A DNA stretch of 64,000 bases, from assembly GCA_034509925.1 (NCBI GenBank), contig CM067537.1:3417001-3481000 (forward strand). Reading direction: 5' to 3'. The translations under genes were made by a program, and so were the position numbers. How positions within the stretch are numbered: the first letter of the stretch is position 1; each line of letters starts with the position of its first letter. The notes under the pieces were generated by a model. It was not told the DNA's origin and searched no databases. It saw nothing but the letters and a program-made list of their open reading frames with translations. The stretch comes from Hirudinaria manillensis. Its lineage: Eukaryota; Annelida; Clitellata; Hirudinida; Hirudinidae. Of the stretch, positions 50,935-61,226 are shown in pieces.

Positions 50935-52304
50935 CTAAAAAAAATTTAAAGATGAGTACATAATACCAATTTATTCGTTAAAATCAAAACTATGAGATGT
51001 GTCATCTTGGCAGATTTTCGAAAAATACTCTGCGTGTCAATACTTTTATATGAGTTTGAAGAGGCGTGCTAATCCAGATTAACAATGATCAACGAAGCAT
51101 CTCCTGGCGATAAACCAACTGCATCAAATTGGAGATTATCTTCTCGAAAGTTACGATTACGCAAGAGATTATTTACGAAGTGAGGTATTAGTGAGGAACT
51201 TTTGAGGTAATTTTGCAAAATCATGTTTGGAATTATAACATAGTTATATATCTTTTTAAAAATTCACGAAGAGATTTAGTTAAAATTTATCTTTTAGTTT
51301 TGACTCTAATGTACGTCCCAGCTAGAATACTTTTATTTATCACTTAATGTATGTTCCTAACATAACTAATATCTGGTCGAACAGATGCTCCTTTGGTTTT
51401 CCCGACTTTTTACTTTTTCTTTAAAACTCAGATCCTCCACTGATACCAAATAAAACCCCAAATGTCATGTTATATTTAATTCGAGGACGATCATTTATAT
51501 CCTCAATATTTTGCTGGGGAATAACGCTTTTATAAATCATTTTTCGTGGTTTCGTCATTAATAATACTGACGGAGATAGAGGACACGTTTTCTCCACTAT
51601 TCACATCGTCTGTCCCTCCAAAGGTGATAGCCTCTAAATTTCTATATGAAACATTTGTCTGATTCACCGATTATAACAACGTTTTCATTCCAATTGATAG
51701 CATCGAACCTCAAAAAATGTTGATACGCTTAAGCTAAAACATTTTTAGCCGATCGAGCTAAGATTACATTAATATTACAGGCAGGGAATATTAATAAATG
51801 ATTTTAAAATTTGCAATCGTAAGCATTTTGAACAGCCAATCATATTAAGGACACTCGATATTAGCTTGTGGGAAGCCTAGTTGAGGCTGAGTTAGTTCAT
51901 TTTTTGTGAGGAGGTTGCCGGTCTTCGCTGGAGGATTCGAGGTTATTTCTTAATTGTTTTATAATTTAAAATTTAAAAAGTTAATCGAACAAATGCAACA
52001 CTAGAAATTTGTGGTTGGGATCCAAACAGGTCGATATAAATAAGAATTGTTTCGTTGGTGATTTTTCATGAAACTTTCTAATATTTTTCGATTTAGTTGC
52101 AAAATAGAATTGCATTAGTATTTCTGTGGCGATTGTCATGAAATTTAGTGAATGGAAAAATTTTCCTCTTTTATCTAAAACTGTCGTGAAGTGGGGTTTT
52201 ATCAAATCACTATTGGTGAAAATAATTGCAGTTTCAAAAGTAAAGCATCATTCATCTGTTGTATGAATTTGTATATTCATTCTAAATTGTAACTGTTTCT
52301 CCAG
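50935..52304. promoter_or_regulatory. Bidirectional intergenic region, POMGNT2 and Maf-like gene
   Basis: The two genes are head to head with 1.37 kb between start codons. Each ATG follows a splice acceptor immediately (TTTTTTTTAG on the minus strand, TTTCTCCAG on the plus), so both probably have non-coding first exons here. A GC-richer patch at about 51870-51950 with a CGAG|GTTATT donor-like site is a candidate leader exon for the Maf-like gene. No clear TATA box. Confidence 0.45.
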
Positions 52305-53009
52305 ATGGGTTCATGTGATATCTTTGAGCACTTGGATTTTTTTGAACCATTACTTCCTCTTACTGAAGATTTCTGTGCTTCATTGCATGAGGAGATGCAG
52401 GTATTTAAATACTTTTTGAGTGAATCAATGTATTTGAGCTTCAACTGAACAGTAAATAACCTACTTTAGATGCTTCAGTCCAACCAGTACCTTCCATTGG
52501 ATGATTTGATTGTGACTTCTCCTAGTATGTCGTCAGATTCTAGCAGTTTTTCTGACCAGTTGGACCCATTTCAACTTTACTCATCATGTGAAAATATCTT
52601 CAAAGAACCTGATAATGCTGCACAAGATGTAGCAGTCCCTTGGAATGGTTCCTGCCTAGAAAGCAATTTTGGTGGCCTAAGGAATGATGAAACCACTGTG
52701 CTTTTGCCAGTTTTTGTTCCACAAGACAAATGCAATATATCCCAAGATGAGCTATTGAAGCTCAAAGCTAAAGATCTGAATAAACTTCTAAAGAATTTGC
52801 CGGACGATGCAGTCAAGGCTTTAAAGAAAAAGCGAAGACAGCTCAAGAATCGTAATTATGCGAAGGATTGTCGCAAGAAGAAGGTTTGCCGGACTTTGTC
52901 GCAGGACGAGGAAATACTTAAGCTCAGAATCGATTTGCAAACCTCAAGGGAAGAGGCAGAAAAACTGAAGCAAGAGAATGCAAGATTAAGATTATTATTG
53001 AATTTATAA
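52305..53009 (+). CDS. Maf-like bZIP transcription factor, two coding exons
   Basis: Exons 52305-52400 and 52470-53009 join in phase 0 (ATGCAG|GTATTT, CTACTTTAG acceptor), 636 nt, 211 aa. The N-terminal two thirds are acidic and serine-rich (EHLDFFEPLLPL, YLPLDDLIVTSPSM), fitting an activation domain. Residues about 120-165 match the Maf extended homology and basic regions: ISQDELLKLKAKDLNKLLKN, then LKKKRRQLKNRNYAKDCRKK. The Tyr in N-x-x-Y-A-x-x-C-R is the Maf hallmark. Gly of the usual NRGYA is Asn here, and Ser of YAxSCR is Asp. The leucine zipper (about 180-211) is short and the protein ends within it (LRLLLNL). It should bind DNA as a dimer in the nucleus. CNC and C/EBP proteins were considered, but the extended homology region favours Maf. 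AATAAA lies near 53624. Confidence 0.75.
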
Positions 53010-54152
53010 GTCCACAATTTCAATGTTTTTCTTTTGTTTTTGAAACTGTTTTTACAAATGTGATACTTTTTTGCTGATATCATGAATTTTAAGAATGAAA
53101 AAAAAATGATGGTGGAAATGGGGCAGCTGTAGGGGAGGAGGAGGCTGCGTATTATAATATTCTATTCATTTATCGACATTCTTTTGAGTGTCTTGTTTTA
53201 TATCTCTTGTTTTTGGAGATGTTTTTAGGCATTTATCTTGAAACACCTGTGATGTTATTTTTTGATGTTTGAAGTATTTTTGGTGGAGGAATATTTTTTT
53301 GGAGATGTCCTTTTATGAATTATTTTTAATTGCATTTTCAAATATTTTCATACATCTTCAAGCTTAAATTAGTTTAGATGATAAAATGATGTAGTCATGT
53401 TTCTATAACATGATTTCTAATAGCTTTTTTCAGTCAGGTCAGGGTTGACTGAAGGAAGTAGTCTCTTACATCAGAAAGGAAATTGCCTACAGATTTTTAA
53501 CAGTAATTTTTACTTAATATAATCTCATGAATAATGCTGTTATGAGATTGCTTATTTTTAAGTTTTTATTTTTTTCAGGGAACAGAAATCTGTCATTCAG
53601 GGATTTCCTGTTAGAATTTTACCAATAAATATTCCATTATTATTGAGTACTTGAGTTTTTGAAATTATTTGGGTAAACATTGGGAATGGGGTACTTTGAA
53701 GCATGGGACTGCAGTAGAATTTTGTGTTTGTTCAAGATTCCAAAAAGGCGCATATTTTAGCTAATTTTAACAATGACGAATCAATTTGATGGGGAGTGGA
53801 ATTATTTATGGTTTAGATAGATTGGAATTTGGTCTTGGGGTTACGTATGGTTAGGTGCGGGATTAATTTCATTTCTATGACTAAATAGTTTTGGTAATTC
53901 CTGGTGGTATTCGCAATTTGTTTGCCGGACTTTGGTAAATATGTACATGCGAGAGAATATATTGTGAGTCTGCTGCCAGACCAGTAGATTTGATGTTTCA
54001 AGTGGCGTCGAAATAAGTTTTACTGGAGAAATAAACCCTTCACTAATTTCTACATTACGAATTATTTTATATATCAATTTTTTAGAAGTCATTGACGATT
54101 CTAATTGTGTCAAATAGTTAATTGAATAAACGAGGTATATGCAATGTGAAAA
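53010..54152. other. Convergent 3' UTRs of the Maf-like gene and SemaB
   Basis: Plus-strand AATAAA near 53624 (CCAATAAATATTCC) is the likely end of the Maf-like mRNA. The SemaB 3' UTR runs leftward from 54153. A 90-codon minus-strand frame (53841-54113) lies in this UTR. It contains no transmembrane segment and does not resemble the SemaA tail, so I do not call it an exon. Confidence 0.5.
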
Positions 54153-54279
54153 TTAAACTGGTAAAGAAAGCCAAACCGATATGAATAACATCAATACAAT
54201 CCTATTGCATTCAACATAAGATAGAATAGCACCATCATCGGGGCAGTGAGGCGATTTCCCCGTTTTCAGATTTTGTAAC
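54153..54279 (-). other. SemaB terminal exon with hydrophobic C-terminus
   Basis: The acceptor ATTGCAG ends at 54280. The exon is in phase with the PSI exon. After a stretch homologous to SemaA exon 16 (GLQNLKTGKSPHCPDDG against GLQSLETGRHSKCPYEA), SemaA splices out, whereas SemaB reads on. A small-residue segment (DDGA), about nine mixed residues, about fifteen hydrophobic residues and a stop follow, which is the layout of a GPI-attachment signal. A weak donor-like TAT|GTTGAA at 54215 could allow another isoform, but no downstream membrane exon was found before the Maf-like gene. Confidence 0.6.
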
Positions 54280-57200
54280 CTGCAATGAGTATTCATACCA
54301 TGTAATATAATGTACCGTTTTTATAGAAATTCAAGATAAACATGTTAATGATGGGAATAAGCTCAACTGGATAGAAATAATAAAATCAAAAAAAGTCTAA
54401 GAACCCTTCCGAATCGGCACATCCCTTATCACCCCATCTACAATATGGATCCTTTAGTGCCACACAGGAACTGAAAACAAAAAATTCTATTGCCTATTAT
54501 TATTGTTATTATTATTATTAAGTGTTATAATGTTAAATTGTAATCACTTTAACGACCAACCGGCAATCACTAACTAAACTGCATCTATGTAAAGGTGCAG
54601 AAAATATTTGATCTTTTGTGATGACCAATAGTTTCTTCTGGTCTACCATAGGATCTATGAATATTTTCAGTCCAATGATTGGCTGGTTGGAGGGTACAAT
54701 CAACACTTCAACAAGCACTGGATAAACCTCTGGATTAGCTCCCAAATTGAACACTTTCAGAATCCTACCAGTATCTTAATAAATAAATAAATAATATAAA
54801 GAGAGATCCAGAACTTTACCGATCGGATTATTCAACTATTAATGATGTCAATCATTCTCACCAGTCCCAATAAATATTACGTCGTACAAATTTGTATCGT
54901 TGACCTTCTTTTGCCAATCCACTGCCAAGCTTGTCAGTCCATGTCTGCAAAAAGAATGAATTGAAACGAATAAACCGAACTTAATATGATATTGTAATTT
55001 GGCGGCAGAAAAAGTTCTTGAATCTGATGAACTATAAAAAAAAATACAGAAAACATTAGGGTTTTATTTTGTTCAAAATTCCAGATGAATCGGAACTAAT
55101 CGAGATAGCGTGTTACGAATATTGGATAACTGACCGGCAAAAGACAACTCACATACGGGAATCTTTAGTATCTTAACCTATCCATGTCCTAATCTAATTC
55201 CTGACTCTAGATGCCCAGGATAAACCATTAAAACTTGTGCCTGAGAGTTGTCTTTTTCCTGTCACTTATCCAAGCACTTAGTGCTACTGGCAAAGTTCTT
55301 TATCCAGGCTTAGCAAAATTAGCTGCATTAAAATATTATCTATTCCTGCTTCTGGAATGATAAAAGAACAAAGATTCAACAAATTGTTTAGATCAGAGGT
55401 CCCCAACCTCTAGAGTTCCGCGGGCCGCAATTCAATGTTGTCCATGAGCAGCATATATTAAAATTTTGAAAAACCATGCATAAACATAAAAATACTTGAT
55501 TAGCTGGAGATTAGCAGAGGACAAATTTCTCCAGCAAAAAAATAAAAATAAACACGTCATAAAAATTTCTTTCTTAAATCTGATTGCTTTAATTTTTGAT
55601 TTTTGTTTATAATAATAAGAGGAAATAACTCTGAATTGGTGAGAGATTATCAAATTCAACAAACGAATAATCCTTTTTGTTTAAATATCGTCATTGTACA
55701 TCGATAAAAATTCAAGCGATGAACGAAATACTTAAATCTGGTTACTCAGCAATAACGCGACTTTTATGAATAAACTGAAGAAAAATTTATTATTTGCACA
55801 AAGAAACCAGAAAATGATCTAATGGGCCGCACATAAAAAATGGTGTGGGATGTGGCCCGCGGGTTTAGGGACCCCTGCTTTAGATGAATTATTTCGATGC
55901 CCACTTCCTCCTATTATAAATTGTCCAGTAATTATTCAACTCATTAAGAGCATTATTATAAAATGAATGTGGATGTTTGCTGAATAAATAACTGTTAAAA
56001 ATAGAAATATTAAGAATTTAAGCTTATTTAAATACAGTATTTGTAAATATTCGATTTAAATCAAGCCTTTCTAATTACATAATTTAATAATTTAATAAAT
56101 TCAATCAATCAATCAATCAATCAATCAAACAAACAAACAAGAAGCTAGACTGAGAATAAATTGGATTTGTTCCGAATTGAGTAACATCATTGGCCATGAA
56201 GGGATGATTTGAAATGAAGTTCAAAGTAGCATCATTGATTGCAAACGTATCGTTGACACATATCTGTGAATTAAATTTTTATTGATATAATATATCTTAA
56301 GCCATATTTTGTAATGAAATTAAAACGTCATTCTAAGTTTGACATCAGTATTTTTTCAAAAAAATATACTCGAACAAAATATCAGGCCAAAATATACTCC
56401 ATTTACATTTCTACATTTATTTGTCCAATATTTTACGTGCGCAATGTTATCCCAAGGGGATGTAAAGGCACGGCGGCAGGGTTCACAAGTCCACAGTCTA
56501 TGAAATGTAAGATTCAAAACAAAAAAAAACAAGAAAAAAAAAAAACAAGCAAACATAAAATAAGATGAGGTTAAAATAAAAGTGAGTAAACGGAATGGAG
56601 TAAAATAAACTCGAACAAAATATCAGGCCATCAAGCGATTCCTTGTTCCAATCGAAGCTAAGTAACAAATCAAAATTTCTATCGTCCGCAGCACCCTAAA
56701 GAATCGAAAATGGTGCGGAAGCCCAATGCGTTCGATGACCAGAATTCTGCTAAATTTTCTTACATATTCAATTTATTTATATATCAATATATCCAGTTTA
56801 CATTTATTTACAGAAGTAACTAACCGAAGCCGGGTTTGGCTTGGGCACCCTTTTTGCAGTGGTCCAAAGGTCTTCAGCTTTATCTTTGTAGCCTCCCTTG
56901 AAAGCCTCAACGACGTCCGACATTTTGAACGCACAAACTGCTGACCCCGGTAAACCATATCTAATGAAGAAGATAAGGCGCTAAAAATATACAGCCTGCA
57001 ACGCCAAGTTTTACTTGATTTGCCTAAATTCTAAAAATGTACTTGGGTGTGTTGAAGATTGCATAAAACATTGCTGTAGCATCATCCGATGAAGGGTGAG
57101 CATTTCCTAGTCCAATTTCTGACATTGAATCTGATATTCCAATAACTTTCACCATTTCATTTCTACAACTTATAATATTTAAGCAGCTATTTGCAATACG

Positions 57201-60200
57201 AATTTATTAGTCCTATGAACTTAGTTCTATTTAAGGCACTTCAGAGATTTTTTGAGTTCCAAGCAATTCTTCAAAATAATTGATAATTTAATGACAATAT
57301 TAAAATGGAGATGTACTCAACACATTTCGTCGAAGTAAAATCGGAATTTTCCTTGGATTGAGCAAGTGAGTCTGGATTTAAAAAAGCTGGTCCAAAAGTT
57401 TTTTAAAATTCCTTTACCTCCCTTGTCATTCGGACAAAGTCTTGCCACCCTTGAAAATATTGCCTACAATGTGTTAATCGAGATTACAAATTTTATTAGG
57501 ATGACAATATTTTCACTCACCGTATCGCAATTATGATCAACAGCCATTTCTCTGAAGAAGAAATAAACTATATCCTGGTGAATCAAGGAGTTCACAAAGA
57601 CAGGATCTGATAATTAATTGAAAAGTTGACTAATAAATCAATAATCACGCTTTAAAGTTACAATTCACATAACGGCACAGACACTGAAAATCAGCGACAG
57701 GTAACATCAGTTAAATTGAATGATGGCATACATATATGACATGTACATGATAGTAACCATTTGGCCCCAATTCGTTTACGTTTAAATATCATTTCAGAAA
57801 ATCTTTTCCGCAAATTAACTTGAAAAATATCAATATAATGCAACTATGATTTGTGTTTATGAACGATTTCAGAAAAAACAAATCGCATCGATAGATGTCC
57901 GATAGCAACAATACAGTGCGTGTCATAAGGTTGGGACACCCACGTTTTTTAGCCATAATTTTGTTTATAAAAGTCATATATAAACCATTTATTTATATGA
58001 TACGTAGATGTTCATTAGCTACTGGGAGATATTAATTTCAGTGATTTTGGGCAACGATATTTTCTAATTTAAGCAAAAAACTGGAAATATGATAAAAAGT
58101 GAAAGTCGGTAAAGCAAAAATCTTTATTTTTCCGGTTAAAACAAACGTTTAAAATCTAAAATAAATAAAGCTGACAATGTGTTTTGTCATTCTTTTTTTG
58201 AAATACTTCCTGAACTCGATCTTTCATTGATTTCAACAAGAGTTTCAGCCTCTTATTGTCCAACTTTATCATCTCCTCGCTCAGACATTTTTTGCAATTC
58301 AAAGTGCTAGGTTTTTGCCTAACATTAGAATATGCTTGATTATTGAGCAATCCCAACACATTTTCAGTAGGAATTTGGGCCGGAAGTCGAATCAGACCAC
58401 TTTAAGACATAGATTCTTCTTCTGGAAAATAACCTTTTTTGGTATTGTGATGTGGATGGAGCCATTATTTTGTTAAAAGATAACCTTATCCATTTTAAAT
58501 CTAATTTATAGGCATAGGAGGTATTTTTTTTATAATTTAAACACATTCTGAGCAATTTTGTTTCCTCTTTAAGACCACATCTGATGAACCAAGAGAAGAA
58601 ATGGCGGCCCAACAATCACCTCCAAAATTTCTTTTCAAGAGTGATTTTAGGGACTTCTGACATTATGCCAATAACATGTGGACCCATATGGACTGTCAAA
58701 CTTAAAATGTTTCTCATCTGAAAAATTGCAATGCTCCACATCACATTCAAACTCATCATCTCTTCGAGCCAATTCAATCAAATCCTTTTGTGATGTTTTG
58801 TCAAGAATGTCTTCTACTGGCGCTTTCTATACTTTAAAAATCGGCTTCTCCGAAGGTATCTACATATTGGAGACTTGGTTAAATTCAATTTCAACTATTT
58901 TTAAAGCCCCGTTGAAGAAAATTCTCCCTTGCAAGCTTCACGAACAAGAAGTCTTTTCTGACGATGATCCAGTGTTCGAGGTCTTCCTTATACTTAGTCG
59001 GTTCTATAACTATCTGGATCCTTTAAAAATCATCTGACAACATTTCTGGAACATTTGAACACTTTTGAAATTTCAGAAAATGACTTTATTTAGCTCATTT
59101 AATACCTTAATTTGTCCTTTCTCCATTTCAGCAAGAATCCAATTATAATAAGCTTAACTAGCATTTTTTTATTTAATCAAATAATTATTTAACATTACCC
59201 TTTATATATGTAACCTTATTATAATATCCACTAGTAGTGGTCCATGTAATAAAATGCTATTTCCTGCACAGGAAGAGACACCATCCTTAATCTTTGAAAC
59301 GCCTCCAAACAACATCAAAGGGATTTTTCCAAGTAGTGTCATTCATATACAAATTATGCTTCACAAACATATTGAAATTTTATTAAGTGAGAATAGAAGC
59401 ATGAAATAATTGAAACTTTGGGCAATTACACGCTACGGATTTTCAGAAAACTAGACAAAATGTAAAACTTTAGCCCCTGTCCCAACCTTATGACACGCAC
59501 TGTAGGCCCACAAATGCCTTGGTTCAGTCAAATCTCTTCCACTGTTTTTTACTAATGTAGAATGATTTATAGAATGTTAAAGCTGAAATGCATCTTTGGA
59601 TCTTTGCGTCCCTGAGATGTTACGCCGAGTTGTAGCCAGATATTGATCTGAACTTGCCTCTGCAAATGGCTCAATGGTTCTATGTCTATGCCCGTTCGGA
59701 CCACAATCGTATTGTGGAACACCAAAGGTCTGCTCTGCAGTAGTGGGCCGGGTTGCATAGGGAAATTTTCATTCTGTCCCCTTACCTCTTTAGTCAGTTT
59801 TATGCCTAAGGCTCTGTTAATTCCGTGGAAACTCTTGCGAATTCGTTTAAATTATCTCTTTTTGTTTTCACTATTTCAACAAAAATATAAAAACAAGAAA
59901 TAACCTTTGAGGACGTGAGAATTTTTACCTACAGTTCTAACTTGTGAACTGAAAATTAGAGCTTCGTTTGAAAACTCTGAAGCCGAGAATAATCTGTCAT
60001 CTGAAGTGGAAATATCTTCGATTTTAGATGTTACAAATATTAATAACTATTCATAAATTATTTGTTTCATGGTTGAATATTTGAATGATTTTTGAATGAA
60101 ATTATTCTCTGAAGTAACATATTTCCTTGAACATCTTCGCACATTTGGACGAACTTGCTGACTGTGTTGAATCTTACTTATGAGTCGTATGTATCCATCC

Positions 60201-60824
60201 TAGATGTTAAGAGACCTCCATGAATTTACATGTGTCTAAGGCTTCTCTGAGTGAGAGCGGAAGGAACCGGTAATTATTTTTGAACCTTCAGTTATTTTGA
60301 TCGTCTATGCATATCTAAAATATACGCCTCTATAACAACTAGATGCAATTAACCGACCTAGTTAAGTTCACCATTGTAACTAACTCAAATTCATTGAACC
60401 TATTTTATGACCTTAAGACCAATTTGTTTTTGGCATTTGGATCGAATTTTATGATAGGACTAGTAACCCGGGTCAAACACTGAATCTGACACATTGACCC
60501 GGCCATCCTACCCGACTCGATAAAATCGTTGACCAGGACACCCAAGACCCGGAGATCCCGTTCCTCTGGTTTGGGTTTGTGGAAGAATTTAAAGTTATAA
60601 TTAGATTACGATCTCAAATTCACTCCACATTGCTATTACAATCAGGTGCCATGTGGAGCGAAATGCCTTAAATGAAGTTTGAAAAACATAAAAAATTAAG
60701 CTGTCAAAATAGCTATGAACCTTCAAGACCCACCATAATAAACTGAAGTGCTGACAAAGTCTGGATCACCTGCTACTATGCCTCTGGCTTCAGTCTCGTT
60801 TGTCAGATCGTATCCTCCATCAAT
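54153..60824 (-). CDS. Second class-1-type semaphorin (SemaB), 3' eleven exons, 5' end beyond window
   Basis: Tandem paralogue of SemaA. Exons, 5' to 3': 60734-60824, 59929-60000, 57521-57606, 57322-57463, 57043-57130, 56825-56960, 56139-56263, 54862-54944, 54561-54774, 54405-54470, 54153-54279. The total of 1230 nt gives 409 aa plus stop, all phases consistent. Positions and phases match SemaA exons 6-16; five exon lengths are identical (91, 142, 125, 83, 214). Sema pieces: IVYFFFREMAVDHNC, FSRVARLCPNDKGG, LPGSAVCAFKMSDVVEAF, VDWQKKVNDTNLYDVIFIGT, DTGRILKVFN. PSI: CRSCVALKDPYCRW. The last exon differs from SemaA: after LQNLKTGKSPHCPDDGA it ends with a hydrophobic stretch (IVLMLFISVWLSLPV) and stop, with no cytoplasmic tail. 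Codons are AT-rich, unlike SemaA. Exons for the signal peptide and first sema blades are not between 60825 and the LTR at 60995. No internal stops, so I infer a working gene. Confidence 0.88.
55394..55877. mobile_element. Non-autonomous hAT-type element (484 bp)
   Basis: The ends are CAGAGGTCCCCAACC and, inverted, CAGGGGTCCCTAAACC. Both continue into GCGGGCC-rich inner parts, the end structure of many animal hAT elements. The flanks carry an 8-bp near-duplication, GTTTAGAT on the left and CTTTAGAT on the right, as hAT insertion predicts. The interior has no transposase frame. It sits in the SemaB intron between the 125- and 83-nt exons. Confidence 0.8.
56100..56139. repeat. (TCAA)n(ACAA)n tract overlapping a SemaB donor
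   Basis: On the minus strand the exon ends TTCTT and the donor is GTTTGTTTGTTT, followed by (GATT)n. The 5' splice site is thus the first unit of the tetranucleotide repeat. Confidence 0.8.
57914..59502 (-). mobile_element. Tc1/mariner-type DNA transposon, degenerate
   Basis: Perfect 25-bp terminal inverted repeats begin CAGTGCGTGTCATAAGGTTG at both ends (57914 and, reversed, 59502) and are flanked by TA on each side (57912-57913 and 59503-59504), the Tc1/mariner target duplication. Length 1589 bp. Inside, on the minus strand, broken frames near 58300-58450 give LKWSDS and IPTENVLGLLNNQ. These resemble the W-x-x-x-S-P-D-L-N-P-I-E-N-x-W region before the last catalytic residue of Tc1 transposases. 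Stops and frameshifts show that it cannot make an enzyme. It occupies SemaB intron 7 (SemaA numbering). Confidence 0.85.
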
Positions 60825-60994
60825 CTGTTGATGGACCATATTTTATTTTAAAACTAGATTTTAGATCATATTAGATGGTATGACATCATTAGTGTAATTT
60901 ATTTTTTTCTACGACTGTAAATTCATTACCATTGGCTCAAAAAGCGTACCAGTCTATTGAGTATATTTCAATTAATCCATATAATTGATTATAT
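60825..60994 (-). other. SemaB intron 5 remnant between exon 6 and the LTR
   Basis: About 170 bp of AT-rich intron lies upstream of SemaB exon 6, ending abruptly at the retrotransposon LTR. No exon 5 homologue (the C-H-N-Y-I-K ... ICGTN block) is found here. Confidence 0.6.
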
Positions 60995-61215
60995 TGTTGT
61001 AACCCGGGGTCTGATGAATTAATTAACGTAAGGATATCTTTATTGGATTTAACTAATGGCAAATACGGCTGGACGATTTGGTCGATTGCTTGTCCCGATG
61101 GAACCGCTTAATGACTTGAATCGCTAGATACGACTTCGAAATAAAAGATACTGAATATTAACTAAACTTAATTAATTAATTATTCAATTAATTAATTAAT
61201 GTCAGGGATCCAACA
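60995..61215 (-). mobile_element. 3' LTR of a Gypsy-class retrotransposon (221 bp)
   Basis: The segment begins TGTTG and ends CAACA in inverted form, with TG...CA termini. On the element strand it starts TGTTGGATCC and ends GGTTACAACA. It carries an AATAAA (CCAATAAAGATATCC) suitable for polyadenylation. A polypurine tract (AAGGAGGGGGCAA) directly precedes it at 61216-61228, the primer site for plus-strand synthesis. The matching 5' LTR lies outside the window. Confidence 0.8.
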
Positions 61216-61226
61216 TTGCCCCCTCC

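Noticed and set aside
53841-54113. 90-codon minus-strand frame as the SemaB cytoplasmic exon
   Set aside because: It lies beyond the in-frame stop at 54153, has no transmembrane segment, no similarity to the SemaA tail and no convincing acceptor in phase.
54153-60824. SemaB as a pseudogene
   Set aside because: Eleven exons have matching phases, GT-AG introns and no internal stops despite strong sequence divergence from SemaA.
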